Assembly: GCA_036307305.1 (NCBI GenBank)
Contig: JAXJXV010000021.1
Location: 1 to 64,000, forward strand
Direction of reading: 5' to 3'
Length of the DNA: 64,000 bases
From: SIG607 sp036307305
Lineage (GTDB): Bacteria > Bacillota > Clostridia > Oscillospirales > Acutalibacteraceae
The notes below the pieces were generated by a model that was given only the letters and a program-made list of their open reading frames with translations, was not told the DNA's origin and did no database searches. Both the position numbers and the translations under genes were made by a program. Each line of letters starts with the position of its first letter. Within the stretch, counting starts at the first letter, position 1. Shown here piece by piece: positions 1 to 7,935 of the stretch.

Positions 1-2
1 AG

Positions 3-122
3 TTGGTCTTAGGGAGAAATTGGTTTTGGAACAAAAATTTGCCCTATCACTTTGCCTCTAACCTTGAAAGACATAGAGTATTTCTGCGGTTAATCGGCTT
101 TGTGAATAGAACAAATTTTTAA
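3..122 (+). other. possible C-terminal coding fragment at window edge
   Basis: One forward frame is open from the window edge to a TAA at 120-122, giving about 39 residues rich in aromatic and basic amino acids (for example HFASNLERHRVFLRLIGF). I do not recognise it. It could be the end of a gene, perhaps of a mobile element, that begins left of the window, or a chance open frame. A hairpin terminator follows at 178-215, which would fit the end of a forward transcript. Nothing else is visible in 123-177. Confidence 0.18.
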
Positions 123-177
123 GTTACAAAACTGCTTTGCACCTAAAAAAGATAAATTTTTAGTGGAATAAAAGGAG

Positions 178-215
178 AAAAGCCGTGGTAATGCTGACGC
201 ATACCACGGCTTTTT
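178..215. terminator. bidirectional intrinsic terminator
   Basis: Arms GCCGTGGTA (182-190) and TACCACGGC (202-210) form a 9-bp stem with A-rich sequence on the left and TTTTT on the right. It can end a rightward transcript from outside the window and also lies 90 bp beyond the thrB stop on the minus strand. The 216-303 stretch between it and thrB holds nothing I recognise. Confidence 0.7.
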
Positions 216-303
216 AACACATTAGATCGCAAAAATTTTCTTTTTCAGGCATTTTATCCCTAAGGACAACTCCCGTGCAGTGCAAGGGTGTTAAATTTAT
301 ATA

Positions 304-1188
304 CTATATCAGCTTTGCGCCGTCATTATCTACGGGGAGATTTAAAACTTCCCAGTTATATCCTGACTTTGAAAGCTCTGTCTTTATATCATCTGCAAAG
401 CTGTCGCTGTCGGTAAGACACAGACAGGTAGGTCCTGCGCCGCTTAAGCAAAAGGCAATACAGCCAAGCTTAAAAGCGATTTTCTCAGCCTCGTCATATC
501 CCTTTATAAGACCTCTTCTGTATGGCTGATGAAGTCGGTCGTCAAGGGAGAGATTAATAAGTTTTTTATCACCCTTTTCAAGTGCCTTTAAAAGCACTGC
601 AAGGCGGGAAGAATTAAATACAGCGTCACCGAAGGGAATTTCAGTAGGCAGTACGCTTCGCGCTGTTTTGGTAAGCAAATGAAAATCGGGAACTAAAGCG
701 ACGAATTTTAAAGAGGGATGAATGTTATAGCTTACCGAATATGGTATATCATCCTTTACAAAGGAAGCGGTAAGACCGCCGTAAATGGCGGGGGACAGGT
801 TGTCGGGGTGTCCCTCAATAGAGTTGCAAACCGTGAGAATTTCCTCTTTTGTAAGAGCGTTTTCAAGAAAACGGTTAGCCGCAGTTGCACCTGCAACAAT
901 AAGGGCGGCGCTTGAACCCAGTCCTCTTGAAACGGGTACGTCAATACTGTTAAAGGTTATGTGACAGCCGGAGGGCGTTTTGCCAAGATATGTATAAACC
1001 GCCTTAAAACCCACGTATGCAAGGTTTTCCTCGTTTGCATATTTATCTTCACAGCCCGTAAAGGAAATTCCGCTTTCGCGAATTTCAAAGCTTATGGTAT
1101 TATAAAGGGAAAAGGCGCAACCCACGGAGTCGAATCCCGGACCTAAATTAGCGGTCGTAGCGGGTACGCGAACAGTACATTTTACCAC
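304..1188 (-). CDS. thrB: homoserine kinase ThrB
   Basis: Cytoplasmic GHMP-family kinase that phosphorylates L-homoserine to O-phosphohomoserine, the substrate of ThrC, in threonine synthesis. It has the family's N-terminal PATTANLGPGFD motif (residues 9-20), the ATP-binding GLGSSAA loop (89-95) and the C-terminal motif LSGAGPT near residue 250. Length 294 aa is normal. The start is GTG at 1188, overlapping the thrC stop by 7 bp, so the two genes are probably translationally coupled in a thrC-thrB operon. No second copy or damage is seen. Confidence 0.95.
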   Translation of the reverse strand: MVKCTVRVPATTANLGPGFDSVGCAFSLYNTISFEIRESGISFTGCEDKYANEENLAYVGFKAVYTYLGKTPSGCHITFNSIDVPVSRGLGSSAALIVAGATAANRFLENALTKEEILTVCNSIEGHPDNLSPAIYGGLTASFVKDDIPYSVSYNIHPSLKFVALVPDFHLLTKTARSVLPTEIPFGDAVFNSSRLAVLLKALEKGDKKLINLSLDDRLHQPYRRGLIKGYDEAEKIAFKLGCIAFCLSGAGPTCLCLTDSDSFADDIKTELSKSGYNWEVLNLPVDNDGAKLI

Positions 1189-2651
1189 TTTTTCTGCGCC
1201 ACCTTTTTCATAACGTATTCTGTCATATTTTCTTTTTCAATAACGTCGGTGTGAAGTACCTTCTTTTCGTTAAGACCTGCAAGGTTTTTTGGGATTTCAA
1301 CACCTGTTATTTCGTGAATTTTGTCCATTACCGCAAACTCATTGCTGTCAGGCTCTTCACCAAGAGCGGAAAGCACAGCAACGGGGAATTTATAAGGGGA
1401 GGCGGTAGAAAGAACAACCGTCTTTTCACAAAAATCACCGTCAAGAGCCGCTCTCATTGCAACGGCAGTATGTGTGTCGCAAAGATAACCGTATTTATCG
1501 TAAACCTCTTTTATGGTAGCAAGAGTCGTATCGTCGTCACAGTATGCGGCGGTAAAGCTTTCCTGAATACGAGCAAGAAGAGTATCGCTGACCTTGTAAA
1601 CGCCTTTTTCGCTAAGGTCCTTCATATAACCTGCAACCTCGTCTGCATTACCGTCACAAAGAAGATATAAAAGACGCTCAAGATTACTGGAAACTAGAAT
1701 GTCCATAGAGGGAGAAATTGTTTTATAAAACTCTCTTCTGCGGTCGTAAATACCTGTGTTTATGAAATCGGTGAGAATGTTATTGGCGTTAGAAGCACAG
1801 ATAAGTTTGCCTACGGGAAGCCCCATACATTTAGCAAAATAACCTGCAAGGATATCGCCGAAGTTGCCTGTGGGAACGACAAAGTTGATTTTATCACCAA
1901 CGTTTATTTCACCCGACTTCACAAGGGAAGAATAGGCGGTAAAGTAATAAACTACCTGTGGGGCAAGTCTGCCTATGTTAATGGAGTTTGCGCTGGAAAG
2001 CTCAACGCTGTCAAATCCACTTTTACTGAAATCGGCAAAAGCGTTTTTAACACCTGTCTGTGCATCGTCAAAATTACCCTTTACTGCGCAAACGCAAACA
2101 TTGTTACCTTCCTGCGTTACCATCTGAGCCTTTTGTACGGCACTTACGCCGCCATCGGGATAAAATACGATAATTTTAATGCCGTCAACGTCGTGGAAGC
2201 CCTCAAGCGCGGCTTTGCCCGTATCACCGCTTGTGGCGGTAAGAATAACGGTATCCTTTTCTTTTAAAAGCATTTTTCTGCCTTGTGTCATAAGACGGGG
2301 GAGCATAGAAAGAGCTACGTCCTTGAAAGCACTGGTGGGTCCTCTGAAAAGCTCAAGAACGAAATTGTCCCCAACCTTTACCACGGGGGTAAGCTCGTCG
2401 GTTTCAAATCTGCCCTTATACGCCTCTTGTACCATACGATGCATATCCTCTTTAGAAAAATCGTCAAGGAGTGCGCCGAGTACCTTTTCGGCAGTTTCCA
2501 TAGAAGAAAGACCTAAAACGCTTTTGTAGTCAAAATTAAGCGTGGAAAAGTCTTTAAGCATATAAAGACCGCCGTCGTCGGCGATGCCCTTAACAACAGC
2601 CTGTGCGCTGTTTACCTGTTCGTTATTGTTTCTTGTACTTTGATATATCAT
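1182..2651 (-). CDS. thrC: threonine synthase ThrC
   Basis: PLP enzyme converting O-phosphohomoserine to L-threonine. The family's typical N-terminus (MIYQSTRN) begins at the ATG at 2651, preceded by GGAG eight bases upstream; a TTG six codons earlier lacks a better site, so I use 2651. The PLP-binding lysine lies in PTSAFKD (Lys110), and SATSGDTGKAALEG-type glycine-rich phosphate binding follows. The 489-aa length suits the long bacterial/fungal-type ThrC. It overlaps thrB by 7 bp. Its own promoter lies over the end of the upstream phosphatase gene. I looked for a T-box leader and saw none. Confidence 0.95.
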   Translation of the reverse strand: MIYQSTRNNNEQVNSAQAVVKGIADDGGLYMLKDFSTLNFDYKSVLGLSSMETAEKVLGALLDDFSKEDMHRMVQEAYKGRFETDELTPVVKVGDNFVLELFRGPTSAFKDVALSMLPRLMTQGRKMLLKEKDTVILTATSGDTGKAALEGFHDVDGIKIIVFYPDGGVSAVQKAQMVTQEGNNVCVCAVKGNFDDAQTGVKNAFADFSKSGFDSVELSSANSINIGRLAPQVVYYFTAYSSLVKSGEINVGDKINFVVPTGNFGDILAGYFAKCMGLPVGKLICASNANNILTDFINTGIYDRRREFYKTISPSMDILVSSNLERLLYLLCDGNADEVAGYMKDLSEKGVYKVSDTLLARIQESFTAAYCDDDTTLATIKEVYDKYGYLCDTHTAVAMRAALDGDFCEKTVVLSTASPYKFPVAVLSALGEEPDSNEFAVMDKIHEITGVEIPKNLAGLNEKKVLHTDVIEKENMTEYVMKKVAQKKW

Positions 2652-2695
2652 TGTTATAGCTCCAATCAAGCTTTATTTATTGTAATTATAAACCC

Positions 2696-2724
2696 ATTAT
2701 ACCATTTTTGCAAGTTTTTCGCAA
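2696..2724 (-). promoter_or_regulatory. sigma-A promoter for thrC-thrB
   Basis: On the minus strand TTGCGA (2719-2724), a 17-bp spacer and TATAAT (2696-2701). The -10 overlaps the stop region of the phosphatase gene at 2697. The predicted transcript starts near 2689, about 38 bases before the thrC ATG, so thrCB need not depend on the upstream MATE-phosphatase transcript. Confidence 0.6.
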
Positions 2725-3137
2725 ACGGCTGTGAGTTGATTATATGTAAGGGTAAAGTCCCCACTGTACCACGGGTCAGCAATATCAGAGGGTGTATCGG
2801 TAATGTCAAGCATACGCATTATTTTGTTTTCTTTATCACCGCCGAAAAAATTCTCACATCGACGGCACTGGTATTGCTCAGCGCATAAAATAAGGTCGAA
2901 TTTCTCATAATCCTCCGCCCTTATTTTTCTTGCGCGGTGATTGTCTACCCGTATCCCGTGTTTTAAAAGCTCGGCTCTGGCAGGGGGATATATTGGATTT
3001 CCCGCTTCTTCATCACTGGTACCCGCAGAGTCGATATATACGTTTTCTATGCCGTTTTTATGGCAGTAGTCCTTAAACATATAATGCGCCATTGCCGAAC
3101 GGCAAATATTACCAAGACATACGAAAAGTATTTTCAT
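2697..3137 (-). CDS. low-molecular-weight protein tyrosine phosphatase
   Basis: Small cytoplasmic phosphatase of the LMW-PTP (arsenate reductase-like) fold. The CX5R active-site loop CLGNICRS is at residues 7-14 (Cys7, Arg13), and the general-acid Asp is in the DIADPWYSG segment near residue 118. Length 146 aa is typical. Its ATG shares a base with the stop of the MATE gene (TAATG), which implies coupled translation. Substrate is unknown; members act on tyrosine or arginine phosphoproteins. No tyrosine kinase gene is nearby. Confidence 0.9.
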   Translation of the reverse strand: MKILFVCLGNICRSAMAHYMFKDYCHKNGIENVYIDSAGTSDEEAGNPIYPPARAELLKHGIRVDNHRARKIRAEDYEKFDLILCAEQYQCRRCENFFGGDKENKIMRMLDITDTPSDIADPWYSGDFTLTYNQLTAVCEKLAKMV

Positions 3138-4528
3138 TAAGCTTTCTCCTTAATTCTCATAAAAGCCGTAGCCTTTTTCATGGTTTTGGACAGGAAGATT
3201 GAACTGAGGGTAAGGGACATAACCTCTGCAATAGGGAAAGCAAACCATACAAGCGTAACGTTTCCCGTAAGGGATAAAAGCCATGCAGACGGAATAAGCA
3301 CCACGAGCTGACGGCATACCGATACGACAAGGCTGTGGAAGGGATTGCCGATAGCCTGACAAACGCTTCCTGCTATAATACAGAAACCTGCAAAAACGAA
3401 ATGCAGACAAATTATTCTCAGCGCGGGAACACCCAGTGAAATCATCTGAGCATCGGCGTTAAAGAGAGAAAGTAAGAACTTGGGGAAAATCTGAAATACC
3501 GATAAACCGAAAAGCATTATAAGAACGGCAAGTGTAATACTGAGCTTGATGGTCTTTTTGACACGCTGTTCATTTTTGGCGCCGTAATTATATGCAATTA
3601 TTGGTACCATACCGTTGTTAAGACCGAAAATCGGCATAAATACAAAGCTTTGCAGTTTAAAGTATACACCGAAAACAGTGGTAGCAACCATAGTAAGACT
3701 GCCGAGTATCATATTGAGCATAAAGGTCATTACCGAACCGATAGACTGCATAACGATAGACGGGAAGCCGACCTTATAAATAACCTTTATAGCGTTTTTG
3801 TTAGGGCGTATAATTTCCCTTATACTAAGGGTAATTTCCTTGTTTTTAGTAACGTTAAAGAAAATTGCAAGTAAAGCGGCGGCAATCTGTCCAAGCACCG
3901 TAGCAACAGCGGCACCTGCAACACCCATAGGCTTAATTGGACCGAGACCGAAAATCAGCACAGGGTCCATTATTATATTTATTACCGCGCCGAATAACTG
4001 TGTTACCATTGCAAGAGAAGCCTTGCCCGTGGACTGAAGCAGTCTTTCAAAGCAAAACTGCATAAAGATACCTATAGAAGCTCCCAGACAAATTTTACAG
4101 TAAACCGTTCCGTAGTCGATAACCAGCGCCGTATCATACGTACTGGAAGAAAAATCCTGAAGCTCAAAGAAGGTACGGGAAAAGAAAATGCCTATAAGCG
4201 CAAAAACAACGAAGCTCATAAAAGAAAGGAAAATACCTGTGTTTGCGGCGGCGTTTGCATTTGCAAAATTCTTTTCACCAAGAGAACGGGAAAGCAGTGC
4301 GTTGATACCTACGGCGGTACCTGCGCCGAAGGCAATCATAAGACTTTGCAAAGGAAAGGCAAGGGACACGCTTGTAAGCGCTTCTACACCAAGCTTTGAA
4401 ACGAATATACTGTCTACGATATTGTACAACGCCTGTACAAGCATTGATATCATCATAGGAATAGCCATACCCGCAAGTAATTTGCCGATAGGCATAACTC
4501 CCATTTTATTTTCCTGTTTAACGTCCAT
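3137..4528 (-). CDS. MATE family efflux transporter
   Basis: Integral membrane protein of 463 aa with about twelve hydrophobic segments and the MATE-typical start PIGKLLAGMAIPMMISML followed by the ALYNIVDSIFV segment. Such proteins export cationic drugs or metabolites using Na+ or H+ gradients; the substrate cannot be read here. The ATG at 4528 has GGTGG six bases upstream. It heads a transcript with the LMW phosphatase, which begins at the shared TAATG. Its promoter is divergent from the one serving the zinc-binding lipoprotein gene. Confidence 0.9.
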   Translation of the reverse strand: MDVKQENKMGVMPIGKLLAGMAIPMMISMLVQALYNIVDSIFVSKLGVEALTSVSLAFPLQSLMIAFGAGTAVGINALLSRSLGEKNFANANAAANTGIFLSFMSFVVFALIGIFFSRTFFELQDFSSSTYDTALVIDYGTVYCKICLGASIGIFMQFCFERLLQSTGKASLAMVTQLFGAVINIIMDPVLIFGLGPIKPMGVAGAAVATVLGQIAAALLAIFFNVTKNKEITLSIREIIRPNKNAIKVIYKVGFPSIVMQSIGSVMTFMLNMILGSLTMVATTVFGVYFKLQSFVFMPIFGLNNGMVPIIAYNYGAKNEQRVKKTIKLSITLAVLIMLFGLSVFQIFPKFLLSLFNADAQMISLGVPALRIICLHFVFAGFCIIAGSVCQAIGNPFHSLVVSVCRQLVVLIPSAWLLSLTGNVTLVWFAFPIAEVMSLTLSSIFLSKTMKKATAFMRIKEKA

Positions 4529-4562
4529 TTTAATCCACCATATTACACAATATAACTATTAT

Positions 4563-4591
4563 ATAATAAGTTATATGTTAGCTTATGTCAA
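4563..4591 (-). promoter_or_regulatory. sigma-A promoter for MATE-phosphatase
   Basis: Minus strand TTGACA (4586-4591), 17-bp spacer, TATTAT (4563-4568), within an AT-rich divergent intergenic region. Confidence 0.65.
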
Positions 4592-4601
4592 GGTCTGGAT
4601 A

Positions 4602-4629
4602 TTGACAAAACGGAAAATTAAGATAAAAT
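4602..4629 (+). promoter_or_regulatory. sigma-A promoter for metal-binding lipoprotein
   Basis: TTGACA (4602-4607), 16-bp spacer, TAAAAT (4624-4629). The -35 hexamers of this and the divergent MATE promoter are only about 10 bp apart, so one regulator could affect both. No clear Zur/Fur palindrome was found. Confidence 0.6.
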
Positions 4630-4651
4630 AGGTATTAAAGGAATGAAAAAA

Positions 4652-5587
4652 ATGAAAAGAATTGTTTTGATTTTAACTGCTGTGTTAATGCTTGTCTGTA
4701 GTTTTTCGGGCTGTAGCGGTAAAGACGGCGATAGTGATAAACTAAAAATAGTTGCAACGGTTTTTCCGCCTTATGATTTTGCCCACGTTATTGCGGGGGA
4801 TAGGGCAGAGGTATCAATGATAATAAGACCGGGAAGTGAAAGCCATACCTTCGAGCCTACTCCTAACGATATGAAAAAAGCAGAGGAAAGCGATATATTC
4901 ATAGCTTTTGGGGGAGAAAGCGAAAGCTGGGCGCAACGGCTTATAAATGCCAGTGAAAATAAAGACAGACTGTCGGTAACTTTAAATGACTGCGTTGCCT
5001 TGCTTGAAGCTTCAAGCGGTCAGGAGCATCATCACCACAGTGACGAGCATAGCCATACACACGAACACGACGAGCATATATGGACTTCACCGAAAAACGC
5101 CGTTAAAATAAGTGAGGCTATTTATAAGGCTATTTGTGAAAAAGACCCCGAAAACAAGGATTATTATACCGAAAATTATAATAGTCTTATAGACAAACTC
5201 AATAAGCTTGACGCTTCGTATAAAGAAGTGACTCTGAATAGTAATAAAACCTTGGTTTTCGGTGACCGTTTTCCGTTTTTGTATCTTGCAAAGGAATATT
5301 CCCTTAATTACCGCGCGGCTTTTTCGGGTTGCGCCGAGCAGACTCAACCAAATGTAAACACTCTTATTGAGCTAATTGAGTTTATAAAAGAAGAAAATAT
5401 AGAAACGGTTTTTTATACGGAATTTTCTTCACAAAAAATCGCCGATACTCTTTGCAGTGAAACGGGAGCTGAGAAGCAACTGCTGCATTCCTGTCACAAC
5501 GTAACAAAGAGCGAGTGGGAAAATGGCGAAACCTATATAACACTTATGGAAAAAAATTTAAATGCCCTAAAAATAGCTTTAAAATAA
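4652..5587 (+). CDS. metal ABC transporter substrate-binding lipoprotein (ZnuA/AdcA type)
   Basis: Extracellular, lipid-anchored binding protein for zinc or manganese. A signal peptide ends in a lipobox-like FSGCSG. A His-rich loop (HHHHSDEHSHTHEHDEH, near residues 127-143) is typical of zinc-binding cluster A-1 proteins, as are the segments SHTFEPTPNDM and AFSGC. The ATG at 4652 is preferred because AAAGGA ends nine bases upstream, while the ATG at 4643 abuts it. No ABC permease or ATPase genes lie beside it, so the partner transporter must be encoded elsewhere. About 311 aa. Confidence 0.88.
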   Translation: MKRIVLILTAVLMLVCSFSGCSGKDGDSDKLKIVATVFPPYDFAHVIAGDRAEVSMIIRPGSESHTFEPTPNDMKKAEESDIFIAFGGESESWAQRLINASENKDRLSVTLNDCVALLEASSGQEHHHHSDEHSHTHEHDEHIWTSPKNAVKISEAIYKAICEKDPENKDYYTENYNSLIDKLNKLDASYKEVTLNSNKTLVFGDRFPFLYLAKEYSLNYRAAFSGCAEQTQPNVNTLIELIEFIKEENIETVFYTEFSSQKIADTLCSETGAEKQLLHSCHNVTKSEWENGETYITLMEKNLNALKIALK

Positions 5588-5598
5588 CAAAAAATGTC

Positions 5599-5627
5599 TT
5601 TACTTTATGGTGTTGCTCTGCTACAAT
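5599..5627 (+). promoter_or_regulatory. sigma-A promoter for Gfo/Idh/MocA gene
   Basis: TTTACT (5599-5604), 17-bp spacer, TACAAT (5622-5627), just after the lipoprotein stop; the next gene can therefore be transcribed on its own. Confidence 0.55.
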
Positions 5628-5663
5628 GTAGATAGCAAATTTAAATTATTTTGGGTGATAAAA

Positions 5664-6719
5664 ATGAAGAAGAACGTTGCAGTTATCGGTTACGGCGGTC
5701 AAGGTGCTTGGCACTGTACTCAGATTTTGAAAAGCGATGTTGTAAACCTTGTTGGTACATACGACATCCGTGAAATCAGAAGAAACGCCGCAAGGGATAA
5801 CGGTATTTTTGTTTACGAATCAAACGAGGCGTTGCTGAGTGACGAAAAGGTTGATATCGTAGTTATTGCGATTCCTAACGACGACCATCTTGAATGGGTA
5901 ATCAAGGCTTTAAAGGCAGGTAAAAACGTAATTTGCGAAAAGCCTGTTGAAATGAGCGTTGTGGCTCTTGATAAGATGATTGCCGCCGCAAACGAGTCGG
6001 GTAAGCTTTTCAGCGTACATCAGAACAGACGCTGGGACGTAGACTTCCTTGCTATGAAGCAGATTGCTTCAAGCGGTGAAATCGGAAAAATAATCAATAT
6101 TGAGTCGCGTGTTCACGGCTCCCGCGGTATTCCTTCCGACTGGAGATGTGAAAAGGAACACGGCGGCGGAATGATTCTTGACTGGGGCGTTCATCTTATT
6201 GACCAGCTTCTCCAGATATTTAAGGATGAAGAAATTGACACCGTTTACTGCGAAAATACGTACATAACTAATAAAGAGGTTGACGACGGCTTTAAGCTAA
6301 CAATGCGCTTTAAGTCGGGACAGCGCGCTTACGTAGAGGTTGGAACCTTTAACTTTATTGCACTTCCTCGTTTCTATATGCAGTGCGAAAGCGGAACGGC
6401 TCTTATTACCGATTGGAGAGAAAAGGCTCAGGTAGCTAAAATGACAGCCTGGAACGAAAAGGACGTGCTTCCCGTACAGACTGCCGCAGGTATAACAAAA
6501 ACAATGGCGCCAAGAGATGAGCTTACTCTTGACTGTTATGAAATTGAGCGTCCTCAGAGTGACGTTCACGATTATTACCGTAACTTCGTTGCAGCTTTGG
6601 AGGGAAAAGAAGAGTCCCTTATTAAGCACAGTGAGGTTCGCAGAGTTATGAAGGTTATGGAAGCGGCTTTCGAGTCTGACAGAACAGGCGCTCCCGTAAA
6701 ATTTGATGAAGCAAAATAA
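5664..6719 (+). CDS. Gfo/Idh/MocA family oxidoreductase
   Basis: Cytoplasmic NAD(P)-dependent dehydrogenase of 351 aa acting on a sugar, inositol or related polyol; the substrate is not deducible. The Rossmann glycine motif GYGGQG is near residues 8-13 and the conserved EKPVEMS segment near residue 93 carries the catalytic-type lysine. The C-terminal alpha/beta domain starts near residue 120. The ATG at 5664 follows GGGTGA by five bases. It stands as a single gene with its own promoter and a strong terminator. Its last 145 bp are overlapped by a small minus-strand gene. Confidence 0.9.
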   Translation: MKKNVAVIGYGGQGAWHCTQILKSDVVNLVGTYDIREIRRNAARDNGIFVYESNEALLSDEKVDIVVIAIPNDDHLEWVIKALKAGKNVICEKPVEMSVVALDKMIAAANESGKLFSVHQNRRWDVDFLAMKQIASSGEIGKIINIESRVHGSRGIPSDWRCEKEHGGGMILDWGVHLIDQLLQIFKDEEIDTVYCENTYITNKEVDDGFKLTMRFKSGQRAYVEVGTFNFIALPRFYMQCESGTALITDWREKAQVAKMTAWNEKDVLPVQTAAGITKTMAPRDELTLDCYEIERPQSDVHDYYRNFVAALEGKEESLIKHSEVRRVMKVMEAAFESDRTGAPVKFDEAK

Positions 6720-6883
6720 TCAAAAGCACCGTAGGTTACTACGGTGCTTTTAATTTCTCCGAGAGTGGTTTTTTTAATTTGCTTATAGCTCTGCCCTATA
6801 CCTGCAACTAAAATATAAATACAGATAAGAATAACCGAGCATAAAATAACCGTCCGCCAAAAAATTTTTGTATTCCTTTTCAT
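6575..6883 (-). CDS. small single-pass membrane protein downstream of spoIIP
   Basis: 102-aa frame with a basic N-terminus and one hydrophobic segment (residues 10-30, VILCSVILICIYILVAGIG). AGAGG six bases before the ATG overlaps the spoIIP stop codon, which argues for translation coupled to spoIIP. In Bacillus subtilis yqxA occupies this position; that is a positional parallel only. The second half of the frame reads through the 6722-6751 hairpin and antisense to the oxidoreductase gene, so the true protein could be shorter than the open frame, for example through a sequence error. Unknown function. Confidence 0.45.
   Translation of the reverse strand: MKRNTKIFWRTVILCSVILICIYILVAGIGQSYKQIKKTTLGEIKSTVVTYGAFDYFASSNFTGAPVLSDSKAASITFITLRTSLCLIRDSSFPSKAATKLR
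6722..6751. terminator. bidirectional terminator
   Basis: 13-bp perfect stem AAAAGCACCGTAG / CTACGGTGCTTTT with loop GTTA. It ends the oxidoreductase transcript and can end the gpr-spoIIP transcript arriving from the other side. Confidence 0.85.
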
Positions 6884-6892
6884 TTTAAACCT

Positions 6893-7897
6893 CTATAGTG
6901 TATTAAGATATGAAATAAGTGCCTGACTTGCCAGATTTGCTGAATATAGGGCTTCTTCAAAGGAATTTGAATCAGTACCTACCTCAAGCAAAATAGAACC
7001 TGTGGTAAGATTTTGATTGTAACGGCTGTTGACAAGTCTTATGGACCGCGCAAGACCTGGGTAAAGCACCTCCATAGTCTGCTGATATTTTACCGCAAAA
7101 GTGAGATTTTCAAGCCATTTATCGTGGTCGGTTATTTTAGCGCCGCAGCCCATTACCAGCATTACCTGAGCCGCCTTTTTTCCGTTTATCTCGGTGACAG
7201 GCTTAGTTTTCGTGCCGTCTGAAGAGGTTATTGCATCGCGATGTATATCTACGACAACCTTGATGGAGGGGTACTGCACTAAATATTCTTCCACCGTTTT
7301 TTTGCTTCTTGAATAGCTTGAATTGTAGGAAGGATGGTCGTGTGCGGTGGTGTCGTGCAATGTTATTATTCCCGCTTTATTAAGATTATCGGCGAAAACT
7401 TTCCCGATAGCCACCATATTTTTATTTTGGTCTGTGGTACGGGATAAATCCGTGTCTGTATAATGGTCTTTAGCTTCAGATAAATAGCACTCTGTTGTAT
7501 GGGTGTGCATTATAAGTACCTGAGGTTGACTGTTTTTTTCAATATCTACAGGATTTTGCCGTTTGAGAAGCTCGGCGGGGTTTACGGGTGTGTCGGTTCG
7601 GTTGTTAATATAAACCTTGTTGTATGCAGTATTGCTTTTATAGGGGGAAATAAATTCTTCCTTTACCTTTCCAAGTACAGTACCGTTTGCTCCTGCAGTA
7701 ACTGACTGTTCACTGCTGCTGTCTTCTGTTTCCTCGGGATATTTAGGGAGAGTAAAATTATACTCGTTTACTGTCTGGTCTTCATATGCATACGAAATTA
7801 AATTTTTATCAAAAATATAGCAAACACCCCAAACTACAATGCATACGCACATAGCTGAGGTGAATATAAGACCGAGAATGCCGTTTTTAGAGCGCAT
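6893..7897 (-). CDS. spoIIP: stage II sporulation protein P
   Basis: Membrane-anchored peptidoglycan amidase/endopeptidase needed for septal wall thinning and engulfment during sporulation, acting with SpoIID and SpoIIM. One N-terminal membrane segment (about residues 7-28) is followed by a linker and the SpoIIP domain with the metal-binding HTHTTECY motif, and later VVDIHRDA and LLEVGT motifs. The ATG at 7897 is chosen: GGTGAT lies five bases upstream, whereas the TTG at 7909 has none. 334 aa. It lies 38 bp below gpr, the same order as in Bacillus, and is probably co-transcribed with it. Confidence 0.93.
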   Translation of the reverse strand: MRSKNGILGLIFTSAMCVCIVVWGVCYIFDKNLISYAYEDQTVNEYNFTLPKYPEETEDSSSEQSVTAGANGTVLGKVKEEFISPYKSNTAYNKVYINNRTDTPVNPAELLKRQNPVDIEKNSQPQVLIMHTHTTECYLSEAKDHYTDTDLSRTTDQNKNMVAIGKVFADNLNKAGIITLHDTTAHDHPSYNSSYSRSKKTVEEYLVQYPSIKVVVDIHRDAITSSDGTKTKPVTEINGKKAAQVMLVMGCGAKITDHDKWLENLTFAVKYQQTMEVLYPGLARSIRLVNSRYNQNLTTGSILLEVGTDSNSFEEALYSANLASQALISYLNTL

Positions 7898-7935
7898 ATA
7901 AATCACCAATTAAATATATGCTAAAAAAACTGAGG

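Noticed and set aside
2652..2700. Threonine T-box leader before thrC
   Set aside because: The gap is under 50 bp and lacks the T-box core and specifier structure.
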